Positions 52,211 to 60,425 of a DNA stretch of 64,000 nt are shown here, piece by piece. A program made the position numbers and the translations under genes. Position 1 is the first letter of the stretch, and each line of letters opens with the position of its first letter. The notes beneath the pieces are model-generated. The model ran no database searches. It was not told the origin of the DNA and saw only the letters and a list, made by a program, of their open reading frames with translations. Origin of the DNA: UTCHB3 sp002050155 (GTDB lineage Bacteria; Bacteroidota; Ignavibacteria; Ignavibacteriales; Ignavibacteriaceae); NCBI GenBank assembly GCA_030584105.1, contig CP129491.1:372001-436000 (forward strand), given 5' to 3'.

Positions 52211-53077
52211 TTAGAAATCGATATCAGCTCCTCTGTAGCGAAGTTTGCCATCCACATGCACATTTGTTGAGTCAACCTTCCATGTGTTATTCGCAGCATT
52301 GTAAGTTGTTGTGTTGTGGCAAATCGAGCAATCATCCGCAAAGGCACCTTGTGGGTGAGTACCTTTAGGTTTCGGATTTCCGGTAACAGGGTCGCCATGA
52401 CATGTGCCACACTTCTTGCCGTCAGCTCCGTCGGTCCATTTCACTACATTAGTAAGGTTACCGTTTTTAAAGTGGCCGTGGCAGTATGTGCTTGAGCAGC
52501 CGTCAGTTTCAGAGAAAACGGGCGCCGGTGTGAACAGCGGCAAATCCGACCTGTAGTTCGCTGTACTTGGTTCATTTGTAACGGTTTTGCTTATGCTGCC
52601 AAAAGTAACTTCCGCCTTGCCGTCGGGGTTATCGATATGTCCCGGTGCATAGTATGAAGTCGGGTAGATGTGGCAACTTGAACATCTCGACCTTAAAGAG
52701 ATCGAATTAGTATATAAGTGTGGGTAATGTGCACCTTGTTTAGGCGCATAAACCGTTGGGTTTTTGTAGTCGCCGTGGCATACATAGCAAGCTTCCGGTC
52801 CTGCCGGTGCCGAGTGGCATTTTCTGCAGTTACCTGCTTCACCGATAATTCCGCCGCCATAGTCAGCGCCATGGCAATGAGTACAGCTTTTCAATATGTA
52901 CTTTTGCGCAATAATATCAGCGGCGTGGTTACCGGGCACGCCGTGCTCGGCATATCCGGGTTTGTGAGCCACCGGTTGCGCATTAACCGGGATGTTATCG
53001 TTAATTTTGCTGCATCCTGCGATCAAAAAAGCCACTGAGACCGTTAAGAGAGCAGAATAAAAATAAATCTTTTTCAT
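52211..53077 (-). CDS. Heptaheme c-type cytochrome lipoprotein (CxxCH / CX4CH type)
   Basis: A 288-aa lipoprotein with signal peptide and lipobox LIAGC. Start ATG 53077 (MKKIYFYSALL) has GGAGG eight bases upstream; the upstream in-frame ATG is not used. Heme c sites: six CxxCH (CTHCH, CRKCH, CYVCH, CSSCH, CGTCH, CSICH) plus one CSSTYCH (CX4CH), seven in all. The CX4CH/CxxCH mix is characteristic of the Geobacter-type surface cytochrome family. Last gene of the barrel/14-heme/lipoprotein operon; likely outer-membrane anchored, where it could pass electrons to extracellular acceptors or act as the periplasmic-side partner. Confidence 0.9.
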   Translation of the reverse strand: MKKIYFYSALLTVSVAFLIAGCSKINDNIPVNAQPVAHKPGYAEHGVPGNHAADIIAQKYILKSCTHCHGADYGGGIIGEAGNCRKCHSAPAGPEACYVCHGDYKNPTVYAPKQGAHYPHLYTNSISLRSRCSSCHIYPTSYYAPGHIDNPDGKAEVTFGSISKTVTNEPSTANYRSDLPLFTPAPVFSETDGCSSTYCHGHFKNGNLTNVVKWTDGADGKKCGTCHGDPVTGNPKPKGTHPQGAFADDCSICHNTTTYNAANNTWKVDSTNVHVDGKLRYRGADIDF

Positions 53078-53093
53078 TGTTGTTCCTCCGCGA

Positions 53094-54308
53094 TCAATTA
53101 TGGCAATAGCCGCAGAACCCCATACCGCGAACACCGCCGGGTTTTGCGTTTGCATCTGTGTGACAATTATAGCAGACCGAGTTCATGTCGTCGTGCCAAT
53201 CACCTCTGTCGGTTTTCAGGAAGCCCGCAATGTGCGTTTTGGGGTTAGTTCCCTTAATTCCGTCGGCGTCGTTATGGCACTGCACGCAGATAGGGTCAGC
53301 CCCTGCGGCATCGTGGCACGCAACGCATGAGCCCAAATCCCGTTTTGCAAGAGTAGCGTGCTCGCCGCCGCCGGAACCAATTCCGATAGTAATGAAATTA
53401 GGTTTTGTGTGCGAAAGCGGTGTGAACCCACCGGCTGCAACATCAGAGCCTGTCTGGTTGTGGCAAGCCGAGCAGAAAGTTTCTGTCTGGTGGCATGACT
53501 GGCAGTCAGCTGCACGACCTCTGAAATCGACCGCATGCTCGAACCGGTAGTTCAGCGAGTGCGCCCTTTGAACTTTCTGAACTTTGCCGTCAGTAAACAG
53601 ACTTCCTTCGCCGGGCATATAATGGCTTTCGGCGGTGTTACCTTCAGTCATAACTGCGTTAGCAAGGTGACACTCCTGGCACGAACTGTTATCGTGGCAC
53701 ATCATGCAATCAGCACCGGGCGCCATAGAAGCGAACTTGTGCCGTGTTGCAAACTCGGCAAGTTCGTGAGACTTTGGCTTCAGGTTGACGGTGGAAATGT
53801 GGCATGCTTCGCAGGAAGCGGTAGCAGATTTGGTTTCGCCGTGGCAAATCCAGCACTCTGCCATCGAGGGGCTAAACTGTCCTCTGAAAGCAACATCCGT
53901 GTTAACATTTATATCCTTATGGCAACCTAAGCATTTCTCACCATTAGAAGAGAGTGGCGCATTTTTCAGGTGCCATGCGTGATCAAAAAGAAGTGTCGGC
54001 TCCGATTTTGTAAAAGGTACCATCAGATCGTCGAAATGGCACTGCGAGCATTTGTCGGGGTCTTCAACATCATGGCAGCTGCTGCAAAGCTCCATCTTCG
54101 GTAACAAATCGGTTTTCAAATTAGTTGCCGTTGTTACTCCGGAATGGCAGTCTTCACAAGCCATTAACTGAGCATGCTGCTGATGTGAGAATTTGATGAC
54201 CTTCGAAGGATTTTCCGTATTGGTATTATTTTCGGTAGTAAAAGCCGAAAAGATCAGGAAAGCCACAGCGAAGATCGTCAGACTGAAATAAATATGTTTT
54301 GTTTTCAT
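53094..54308 (-). CDS. Tetradecaheme (14-heme) periplasmic c-type cytochrome
   Basis: A 404-aa exported cytochrome with 14 CxxCH sites that I can count (from CEDCH near residue 51 to CGYCH at the C-terminus), all of the CxxCH type. The N-terminal segment (MKTKHIYFSLTIFAVAFLIFSAFT) is a signal peptide or anchor without a lipobox. Paired spacing resembles cytochrome c3/c7-like repeats. It lies 13 bp downstream of a beta-barrel gene and 16 bp upstream of a heptaheme lipoprotein, which together look like a porin-cytochrome conduit. About one heme per 29 residues gives a dense wire. Confidence 0.92.
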   Translation of the reverse strand: MKTKHIYFSLTIFAVAFLIFSAFTTENNTNTENPSKVIKFSHQQHAQLMACEDCHSGVTTATNLKTDLLPKMELCSSCHDVEDPDKCSQCHFDDLMVPFTKSEPTLLFDHAWHLKNAPLSSNGEKCLGCHKDINVNTDVAFRGQFSPSMAECWICHGETKSATASCEACHISTVNLKPKSHELAEFATRHKFASMAPGADCMMCHDNSSCQECHLANAVMTEGNTAESHYMPGEGSLFTDGKVQKVQRAHSLNYRFEHAVDFRGRAADCQSCHQTETFCSACHNQTGSDVAAGGFTPLSHTKPNFITIGIGSGGGEHATLAKRDLGSCVACHDAAGADPICVQCHNDADGIKGTNPKTHIAGFLKTDRGDWHDDMNSVCYNCHTDANAKPGGVRGMGFCGYCHN

Positions 54309-54321
54309 AGCTTTTATCTAT

Positions 54322-55584
54322 CTAAAAAATTGTGTTAAACCAATAGTTAGCCTTGAAGAACATTCTAAGATCATCTTTATAGATCTTATTATTCATGTAC
54401 TGAGCCTGCACATCCAATGAGAGCCATCTGATGGGTCTGATGTTAAACCCGCCAAGGATGGTAGTCAGACTGTTTGTTTCCGCATCCTTCGATACTTTGT
54501 AACTTGTAAAAGCAACACCGGCAGATGGGGTAAATAAGCCGTCAAACAGCGATTTCGCCAGATAGAGAGAAATATTATCCATCTCACCGGCATAGCCGAG
54601 GCTTTTTCTGTAACTAATAGAACCGAAACCTGTGTTTGCAGAAAGAGTAAATCTGCTTGCGTTGTCTCCTTGATAGTTGACAACGCCCACTCGTCCGTTC
54701 ACTGTAACTGAATTAATAACCTCATACCCGGCGCCAATTTCTATTTCAGTTGTGTTGGCATAATCGAAAACAGAGAAAATAGAATTGTATCTGATTTGCG
54801 GCGCAAGATAATTGAAGTAAACATTGAAGTGCCATTTATCGACGGGCGAGGAGATTCCGTCGAACTCAATTCTTGAAGTTTTGGCGTAGTTAAGGTCGTA
54901 TTCATACCGCCCGCTTAACTGGAACGCTTTTCCTTCGTCATAGAAAATCCTGCCTTGCAGGAATTTGAACTGGTTCGATTTCTCCTGAATCAACACTTGA
55001 ATCGGGTTGAAAGCTTCATCCAATCGAGTAGCCGTATATTCTCTTGGTTTGAAATTTTTGATAAACCCACCGGCAGCGATCGTCAATTGAGGGATGATCG
55101 TTGCTTTAAGTTCACCACCGAGAAGGTAGTCCTCACTCCATTTATCAGTAATTTCAAATTTTTGATATTCGGGCACATTACCGCCATAGAAGGCATCCAC
55201 CCCGAGCCACTTATAAGAGGCATTAAGAGAGATACCGTCAAAAACACCGGAAGCCGATGAAGTAATCAATGGTTGGCGGCCGATTTTCACAGTAGCAACA
55301 TCGAACAATTTCCTCGCTTCGAAGTAGAGATTATACACCCGCAGGCGTGCGTCAGTGCTTTGGTTGAAGGAATTTTCAAAGTTTAGATAAGATCTCAGCG
55401 AGAATTTGTCATAATTCAGGTTGAGAATCGCGCTATGGTAACCCCGTGCGTTAAACGACTGGGTAGAGGGGGTTTCGTTTCGTTCGTATAAATAGTACGC
55501 CGAACTAACCCTCCCGTTTATACTCTGGCTAAACAAAGGAGCCGCCAGGAAGAGAAAAATGCCGATAGTAGCTATTGATCGCAT
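54322..55584 (-). CDS. Outer-membrane beta-barrel protein of the cytochrome cluster
   Basis: A 420-aa protein with signal peptide (MRSIATIGIFLFLAAPLFSQ), alternating amphipathic strands throughout (FSLRSYLNFENSF; VATVKIGRQPL; AFQLSGRYEYDL; SLDVQAQYM) and a C-terminal strand ending in Phe (FKANYWFNTIF), the usual signal for outer-membrane barrel assembly. It shows no MtrB-type N-terminal CxxC and I do not recognise a named porin family. As the first gene of an operon with two multiheme cytochromes it is most likely the porin of an electron conduit. Confidence 0.8.
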   Translation of the reverse strand: MRSIATIGIFLFLAAPLFSQSINGRVSSAYYLYERNETPSTQSFNARGYHSAILNLNYDKFSLRSYLNFENSFNQSTDARLRVYNLYFEARKLFDVATVKIGRQPLITSSASGVFDGISLNASYKWLGVDAFYGGNVPEYQKFEITDKWSEDYLLGGELKATIIPQLTIAAGGFIKNFKPREYTATRLDEAFNPIQVLIQEKSNQFKFLQGRIFYDEGKAFQLSGRYEYDLNYAKTSRIEFDGISSPVDKWHFNVYFNYLAPQIRYNSIFSVFDYANTTEIEIGAGYEVINSVTVNGRVGVVNYQGDNASRFTLSANTGFGSISYRKSLGYAGEMDNISLYLAKSLFDGLFTPSAGVAFTSYKVSKDAETNSLTTILGGFNIRPIRWLSLDVQAQYMNNKIYKDDLRMFFKANYWFNTIF

Positions 55585-55781
55585 AATTTTTAACCGATAT
55601 AATTATGTGGTTTATGACAATGCAAAAATTACGGTATTTTAACGAGACATGCAAGTTAATTTTGCGCTCGTGATATTTTTATTTTAAGAAAGATTAAAAA
55701 ATATCAAAATTGCATTGCTTTAATATAATAAATTATTATAATACGATACACAAAAAATAAATTTATTTTTGGATTAACCCA
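55585..55781. promoter_or_regulatory. divergent regulatory region between cytochrome operon and sensor kinase
   Basis: 197 bp, very AT-rich. An inverted repeat GATATTTTT / AAAAATATC (55672-55680 and 55697-55705) lies in the middle and could be a regulator site. I looked for a sigma-54 -24/-12 element with GG-N10-GC spacing and found no convincing match by eye. Confidence 0.45.
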
Positions 55782-57362
55782 ATGAAGAAATTTGCCCGGA
55801 GCCTTGGTTTTAAGTTAGTTTTCGTCACTTCTTCTGTTTTAGTGATCCTTTTGATCATCCAGACTTTCCTCACTACCGCTAAATTGCGCGAAGATATGCT
55901 TGAAACCCTCACGACCGATGCCTATAACCTTAGTGAAATAATTAAGAACTCAACCCGCTACAGTATGATCATGAATGCGAAAGATCAGGTTAGCGAGATT
56001 TTTAAGAACCTTGAGCGAAAAGATGGAATATTATCGATAAAACTATACGATAAACACGGGGTCGTTCGGTTTGCCGGGGATAAGTCCGTTATTAATTCAG
56101 AGGTGAGCATCGAGTCGGAATCGTGCACACCCTGCCACGCCCCAAACGAAGAACCACACGATACAATGTCGTTAAAAGATAAAAGGAAGATAATAAACGA
56201 CGGAAAAGAGAAGTTCATGCTTCTTCTAAACCCTATAGAGAACGAGAAGGATTGTTCAACTTCGGGCTGTCACACCGACGAGCACCAGGCGAAGCTGCTC
56301 GGGATTCTGGAAGTGAAATCGTCGTTAAAAAATATTGATCAGATAGTTGACAGCAATGTTGCAACTGTAATCAGAAACTCACTTCTTGGCACAATTATTA
56401 TCTCGTTGGTGATTGGGCTGTTGGTGGTAACATTGATAATAAGACCGATAAAGAAGATAACCGGCGGCATTTCTGAAATTGCAGGGGGTAATCTGGATTT
56501 CAGAATTAAACTAAAAAGCCACGATGAGTTCGGCGAAATGGCTACACAATTCAACGATATGTCGGCTAAACTTAACCAGGCGTACAAAGAGATTAAAGAG
56601 TGGAACGAAACGCTAAACACAAAAATTGAAGAGAAAACCGACGAGCTGAAAAATGTTTACGCCGGCATTATTCAGGTTGAAAAATTAGCGTCACTCGGTA
56701 AACTTTCGGCTACGGTTGCGCATGAACTGAACAACCCGCTTGCGGGAATTTTGAATTATTCGAAGCTGATTATTAAGAAAATAACTAAACGGCAAAAAGA
56801 AAACGAATACGAAGATGTGATTAAACATCTTACACTTATTGCTGAGGAAGCCGAAAGGTGCGGCGGAATTGTTAAAGACCTGCTTCTGTTTTCGCACAGG
56901 GGTGACGAACAATACAGTTACACTAACCTTTCCGAAATTATCGGTAAAGCCGAGATGCTTATTGCGCACCACCTCGAAATAAACAAGATTAAATTGGAAA
57001 AAATCTTCCCGGCTGAACCCGTGATTGTTCACGGCAATCCGCAGAAGATACAACAGGTGTTGCTTTCACTTTTAATAAACGCAATAGAAGCGATGAGTGG
57101 CGGCGGCACAATTAAAGTGAAGGTTGATACAAGCAACGGAATGATCCACATAAGAGTTACGGATCAGGGGGGCGGTATCGCTGAGAAAGACCTTCCGCAC
57201 ATTTTTGAACCTTTCTACTCAACCAAAGAAGCGGTCAGAGGAACCGGTCTTGGGCTTTCGGTCGTGTATGGTATAGTTCACGCACACGCCGGTGAAGTTG
57301 AGGTTGAAGAAACCTCTGAGAAAGGTACAACAATATTAATAACCCTTCCGGGAGTTGAATAA
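55782..57362 (+). CDS. Membrane sensor histidine kinase with periplasmic c-type heme motifs
   Basis: A 526-aa kinase. Helix 1 (about 10-30), a periplasmic sensor (about 35-195), helix 2 (about 198-219), HAMP (about 220-272), coiled coil, HisKA with H-box His314 (VAHELNNPLAG), and HATPase (N box HGNPQKIQQVLLSLLINAIEAM, G boxes DQGGGIAEKDL, GTGLGLSVVYG). The sensor contains CTPCH (115-119; 56124) and CSTSGCH (158-164; 56253), two sites for covalent heme of CxxCH and CX4CH type, the same mixture as in the neighbouring cytochrome lipoprotein. It probably reads redox state or a gas ligand and phosphorylates the downstream regulator, with which it overlaps (TAATG). Confidence 0.92.
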   Translation: MKKFARSLGFKLVFVTSSVLVILLIIQTFLTTAKLREDMLETLTTDAYNLSEIIKNSTRYSMIMNAKDQVSEIFKNLERKDGILSIKLYDKHGVVRFAGDKSVINSEVSIESESCTPCHAPNEEPHDTMSLKDKRKIINDGKEKFMLLLNPIENEKDCSTSGCHTDEHQAKLLGILEVKSSLKNIDQIVDSNVATVIRNSLLGTIIISLVIGLLVVTLIIRPIKKITGGISEIAGGNLDFRIKLKSHDEFGEMATQFNDMSAKLNQAYKEIKEWNETLNTKIEEKTDELKNVYAGIIQVEKLASLGKLSATVAHELNNPLAGILNYSKLIIKKITKRQKENEYEDVIKHLTLIAEEAERCGGIVKDLLLFSHRGDEQYSYTNLSEIIGKAEMLIAHHLEINKIKLEKIFPAEPVIVHGNPQKIQQVLLSLLINAIEAMSGGGTIKVKVDTSNGMIHIRVTDQGGGIAEKDLPHIFEPFYSTKEAVRGTGLGLSVVYGIVHAHAGEVEVEETSEKGTTILITLPGVE

Positions 57363-58696
57363 TGGTAAAGAAAATTTTAGTTGTAGATGACGAAAAAATA
57401 TTCAGAGAGTCACTTTTTCATTGGTTTGAGGAAGAAGGATTTGAAGTAATACCCGTTGACAGCGGAGAAGAAGCACTTAAAGTGTTTGATGTGGATAAGT
57501 TTGATATTATCCTGCTTGATATAAAAATGCCCGGTATGAGCGGATTGGAACTGTTAGCCAAAATAAAGCAGATTGACCCCAACTCAACCGTTATTATGAT
57601 TACGGCTTTCGCTTCAGTTTCAACGGCAATTCAGGCGCTGAAAGAGGGTGCTTACGATTATGTTACAAAACCCGTTGATCCGGATGAATTGACCCACCTT
57701 ATTCACAAAGCACTTAAAGACAGAGAGCTTTTGCGCGAAAACATTAAACTTCGTGAGCGAATTGATGACCTGACGAGACCCGAAAATCTGATAGGGGAAT
57801 CTCCCGGGATGAAAAAGATTTACGAACTTATAAATATAGTAGCAAATGCCGACACCACAGTTCTGATTTACGGCGAAAGTGGAACCGGTAAAGAGTTAGT
57901 GGCAAAAGCTATTCATATAAACTCGCCCCGGAAATATTTTCCGATGATAACGGTTAACTGCGGGGCGCTGACTGAATCACTGCTTGAGTCGGAACTTTTT
58001 GGGCACGAACGGGGCGCTTTCACCGGTGCGCAATATAAACGGAAAGGAAAATTTGAAATTGCAGATAACGGCACCATTTTCTTAGACGAAATTGGGTTGG
58101 TTTCGCCGAAAACACAGATTGATCTGCTGCGGGTTATAGAAACCAAGCATTTTTCGCGTGTGGGAGGCAACGATTTGATAGAAAGCAATTTCAGGGTTAT
58201 CTGTGCAACGAACGAGCCGTTGGAACAATTGGTGAAAGAAGGAAGGTTCAGGGAAGACCTTTTTTATCGCTTGAATGTTTTCAGCATTACGATACCACCA
58301 CTTCGTGAAAGGAAAGACGATATACCCTTGTTAATCGAGCACTTCCTGAAGAAATTTTCCGACGGAATGAGCCGTCCAATCAGGGGCATCTCGAGGGATG
58401 CAATGGATTTTCTGATGAATTACGATTGGCCCGGCAATGTGAGGGAATTGGAAAACGCTATAGAGCGCGCAGTTGTTATCAGAAAAAGCGGCGAAATTAA
58501 AGCAGAAGATTTGCCGTTTGATATTCACGCTTTCCAATCTGAAGAGGAAGAAGCGCTTGAGGCGGTTGAGAAAAACCACATCGTGAAAATGCTCGAAAAA
58601 TATGGGCATAATGTTTCCAAAGTTGCCAAAGTACTCGGTATCGACAGGGTAACATTATACAATAAGATGAATAAATATAAAATTGAGCGGGAATAA
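57362..58696 (+). CDS. NtrC-family sigma-54-dependent response regulator
   Basis: A 444-aa regulator: REC domain with Asp53 (LLDIKMPGMSG) and Lys104-type VTKP; AAA+ domain with Walker A GESGTGKE, the sigma-54 contact loop ERGAFTGAQ, Walker B TIFLDEIG, and arginine finger region; C-terminal Fis-type helix-turn-helix (HNVSKVAKVLGIDRVTLYNKMNKY). It is the cognate partner of the overlapping heme-sensor kinase, and it probably activates sigma-54 promoters for the divergent cytochrome operon or other respiratory genes. It is followed by tandem copies of its own last codons. Confidence 0.95.
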   Translation: MVKKILVVDDEKIFRESLFHWFEEEGFEVIPVDSGEEALKVFDVDKFDIILLDIKMPGMSGLELLAKIKQIDPNSTVIMITAFASVSTAIQALKEGAYDYVTKPVDPDELTHLIHKALKDRELLRENIKLRERIDDLTRPENLIGESPGMKKIYELINIVANADTTVLIYGESGTGKELVAKAIHINSPRKYFPMITVNCGALTESLLESELFGHERGAFTGAQYKRKGKFEIADNGTIFLDEIGLVSPKTQIDLLRVIETKHFSRVGGNDLIESNFRVICATNEPLEQLVKEGRFREDLFYRLNVFSITIPPLRERKDDIPLLIEHFLKKFSDGMSRPIRGISRDAMDFLMNYDWPGNVRELENAIERAVVIRKSGEIKAEDLPFDIHAFQSEEEEALEAVEKNHIVKMLEKYGHNVSKVAKVLGIDRVTLYNKMNKYKIERE

Positions 58697-58815
58697 TTTG
58701 GATCATAAAGTTGAGCGGGAATAATTTGGATCATAAAGTTGAGCCGGAATAATTTGGAATATAAGATTGAACGGGAATTGTTCGAAATATAAATTCGAAC
58801 CGGAATAACCTGAGG
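58680..58815 (+). repeat. 28-bp tandem array of regulator 3' end, five units
   Basis: The end of the regulator (TTGAGCGGGAATAATTTGGA, codons KIERE and stop) starts at 58683 and repeats at 58711, 58739, 58767 and about 58794, period 28. Most copies keep the TAA stop; later ones diverge. The array leads up to the TTG start of the next gene at 58825. Confidence 0.93.
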
Positions 58816-58824
58816 TAAATACTA

Positions 58825-59385
58825 TTGTTCAAAGCGTTTTTCAATAAAAAGCCCGAAAAGGCTAAGTTAGAAATTGAGTTACTCGGTTTTCATGATTCTC
58901 TTTTTTTTAAAAGATTGAAAGAGGATATGGAGAAAAGACTGCCAATTTCTGTGGAGGAATTTGAATCGCTCTACGATATTGAGGACGCGTTTAACGAACA
59001 AAGACAACAATATTACACCCCCGACATTTTAAAACACCTGCACGACCAAAACAACGGGAACTCTGTTTACAGGATGGCGATTTTAAATGTTGACATCTTC
59101 AACCCTGTTTTTAAGTATTTATATGGTGAGGCACAACTCAACGGCAGAATTTCCGTTGTTTCGCTTTTCCGGCTGCATGAAGAGCTTTACACCGGGCAGG
59201 CGGATAGCGCTTTGTTGTTCCAACGGGCTTTGAAAGAAGTGTATCACGAGTTTGGGCACAACCTTGGGTTGATACACTGTTTGGACTGGGATTGTGTGAT
59301 GCACACCTCAACTTCCGTTGAAGAGATCGATATTAAAGGGGGGTTTTATTGCTCAAATTGCTTCCGTCAGATAAAAATTAGTTAA
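58825..59385 (+). CDS. Archaemetzincin-like zinc metalloprotease
   Basis: A 186-aa cytoplasmic protein with the complete archaemetzincin (M54) signature HExxHxxGxxHC-x4-CxM...CxxC: H141 E142 H145 H151 C152 C157 and C176-x-x-C179 (HEFGHNLGLIHC, DWDCVM, YCSNCFRQ). The three His bind catalytic zinc and the four Cys a structural zinc. Archaemetzincins are scattered in archaea, bacteria and vertebrates; their natural substrates are poorly known. Starts at TTG 58825 after the 28-bp array. Promoter may lie in the array or the gene may be read from the two-component operon. Confidence 0.9.
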   Translation: MFKAFFNKKPEKAKLEIELLGFHDSLFFKRLKEDMEKRLPISVEEFESLYDIEDAFNEQRQQYYTPDILKHLHDQNNGNSVYRMAILNVDIFNPVFKYLYGEAQLNGRISVVSLFRLHEELYTGQADSALLFQRALKEVYHEFGHNLGLIHCLDWDCVMHTSTSVEEIDIKGGFYCSNCFRQIKIS

Positions 59386-59459
59386 ATTTCTTTGTTGGTT
59401 TTTGAATTTATTAGTTTTTGAATTAGTAGTTTTTTGATTTATTGGCTTATTCGCTTATT

Positions 59460-59529
59460 GGTTAACCGGTTAACCGGTTAATTGGTTAATCGGTTAATTG
59501 GTTAACCGCTAATCGGTTTATCGGTTTCC
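59460..59529. repeat. 8-bp palindromic tandem array (GGTTAACC)
   Basis: About nine consecutive units of GGTTAACC and one-base variants (GGTTAATT, GGTTAATC) at 8-bp spacing. Each canonical unit is its own reverse complement, so the array can form cruciforms or act as a multivalent binding site. Upstream is a T/A-rich stretch with GTTTTTGAATTTATTA-like repeats (59395-59455). Confidence 0.85.
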
Positions 59530-59560
59530 CAACACTTCAGGGCGGATATTTAAATTTGAT

Positions 59561-60190
59561 ATGAAAGATAGTGATATGAGTTTTATAAAAATGAGTTTGA
59601 TAAATAAAAACAGACTTTTATTCCCGTTAGCATTTTTATTCGCATTTGTTATAGCTAACTTATTTTTTGGATGTGGCGGTGAAACAAAGCCCGCAGAAAA
59701 TGATTCCGACACTCTTTCGGGTCCTGTAGTAAACGGGTTCAGGGGGGTACAGTGGGGCATGACGGAAGATGAAGTGAAAGGGATTGAGAAGCTTAGTATA
59801 ACACATGAAGACAGTTCCGTGTTGATTTACACAGGTAAAGTATATGATAGAGACGCTGAAATTTACTATCAGTTTGATGAAACAGGCTCTTTGTTTTCCG
59901 GTACTGTTAAATTCAAAGTTTCCGAAAGTGATATTAAAGGTGCTGTGAACATTTACAACGCCGTTAAAAATGAATTGGTGAAAGAGTTTGGGGCACCTTC
60001 GGTGGATGTGGTGATGGAAAATGATTCAGCGAAAATTTTTGATAAAAATGCTGAATACAGCGGGATTCTGACCGGCGAGCAGATTCTAAGTGCCGACTGG
60101 GATGAGCTTCAGGGGTCACAGGTTGGGCTGATTCTTTCCAAACCGAAGGATAGCGAACTTTCTCTGGGAGTTGTGTATAAAAGGAATTAG
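59561..60190 (+). CDS. Lipoprotein of unknown function
   Basis: A 209-aa lipoprotein: hydrophobic signal with lipobox LFFGC at about residue 38, then an acidic linker (AENDSDTLSG) and a soluble domain with GFRGVQWGMTEDEVKGIE, a motif seen in small exported proteins that begin with a GxxWGxxxxEV element. ATG 59591 or 59576 could be the real start since the signal core begins there. No function can be assigned. Confidence 0.7.
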   Translation: MKDSDMSFIKMSLINKNRLLFPLAFLFAFVIANLFFGCGGETKPAENDSDTLSGPVVNGFRGVQWGMTEDEVKGIEKLSITHEDSSVLIYTGKVYDRDAEIYYQFDETGSLFSGTVKFKVSESDIKGAVNIYNAVKNELVKEFGAPSVDVVMENDSAKIFDKNAEYSGILTGEQILSADWDELQGSQVGLILSKPKDSELSLGVVYKRN

Positions 60191-60239
60191 TTAATTAATT
60201 CTTTTAAGATTTTCCCCAAAAAGCTTTTTTTAGCTTTAC

Positions 60240-60425
60240 AGCGTGTTACGGTAAAATAGATACTCTATTACCCATTACTTCTGCAGTAACGAAATACGAT
60301 GGGAGTTTTACAGCATGTTACAGCATGAAGAACTCCAAACAGATTCTCTATCCCACATTACTTCAGCAGTAACGAAATACGATGGGAGTTTTCCAGCATG
60401 CTACAGCATAAAAAACTCCAAATAG
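60240..60425 (-). repeat. 83-bp tandem duplication of TauE-gene 3' end
   Basis: GGGAGTTTT(A/C)CAGCATG(T/C)TACAGCAT occurs at 60301 and 60384, 83 bp apart, flanked by shared CAGTAACGAAATACGAT; a third, partial unit begins near 60245. The copy at 60384 overlaps the end and stop of the TauE gene (LEFFML, TAG on the minus strand). Confidence 0.88.

Noticed and set aside
53094..54308. Nitrite or tetrathionate reductase
   Set aside because: No CxxCK or unusual catalytic-heme motif was found; all 14 sites are CxxCH, so electron transfer rather than catalysis is favoured.
55585..55781. Sigma-54 promoter for the cytochrome operon
   Set aside because: A GG...GC pair exists (TGTGGTTTATGACAATGCAA) but its spacing is 11, not 10, and the flanks do not match the consensus.
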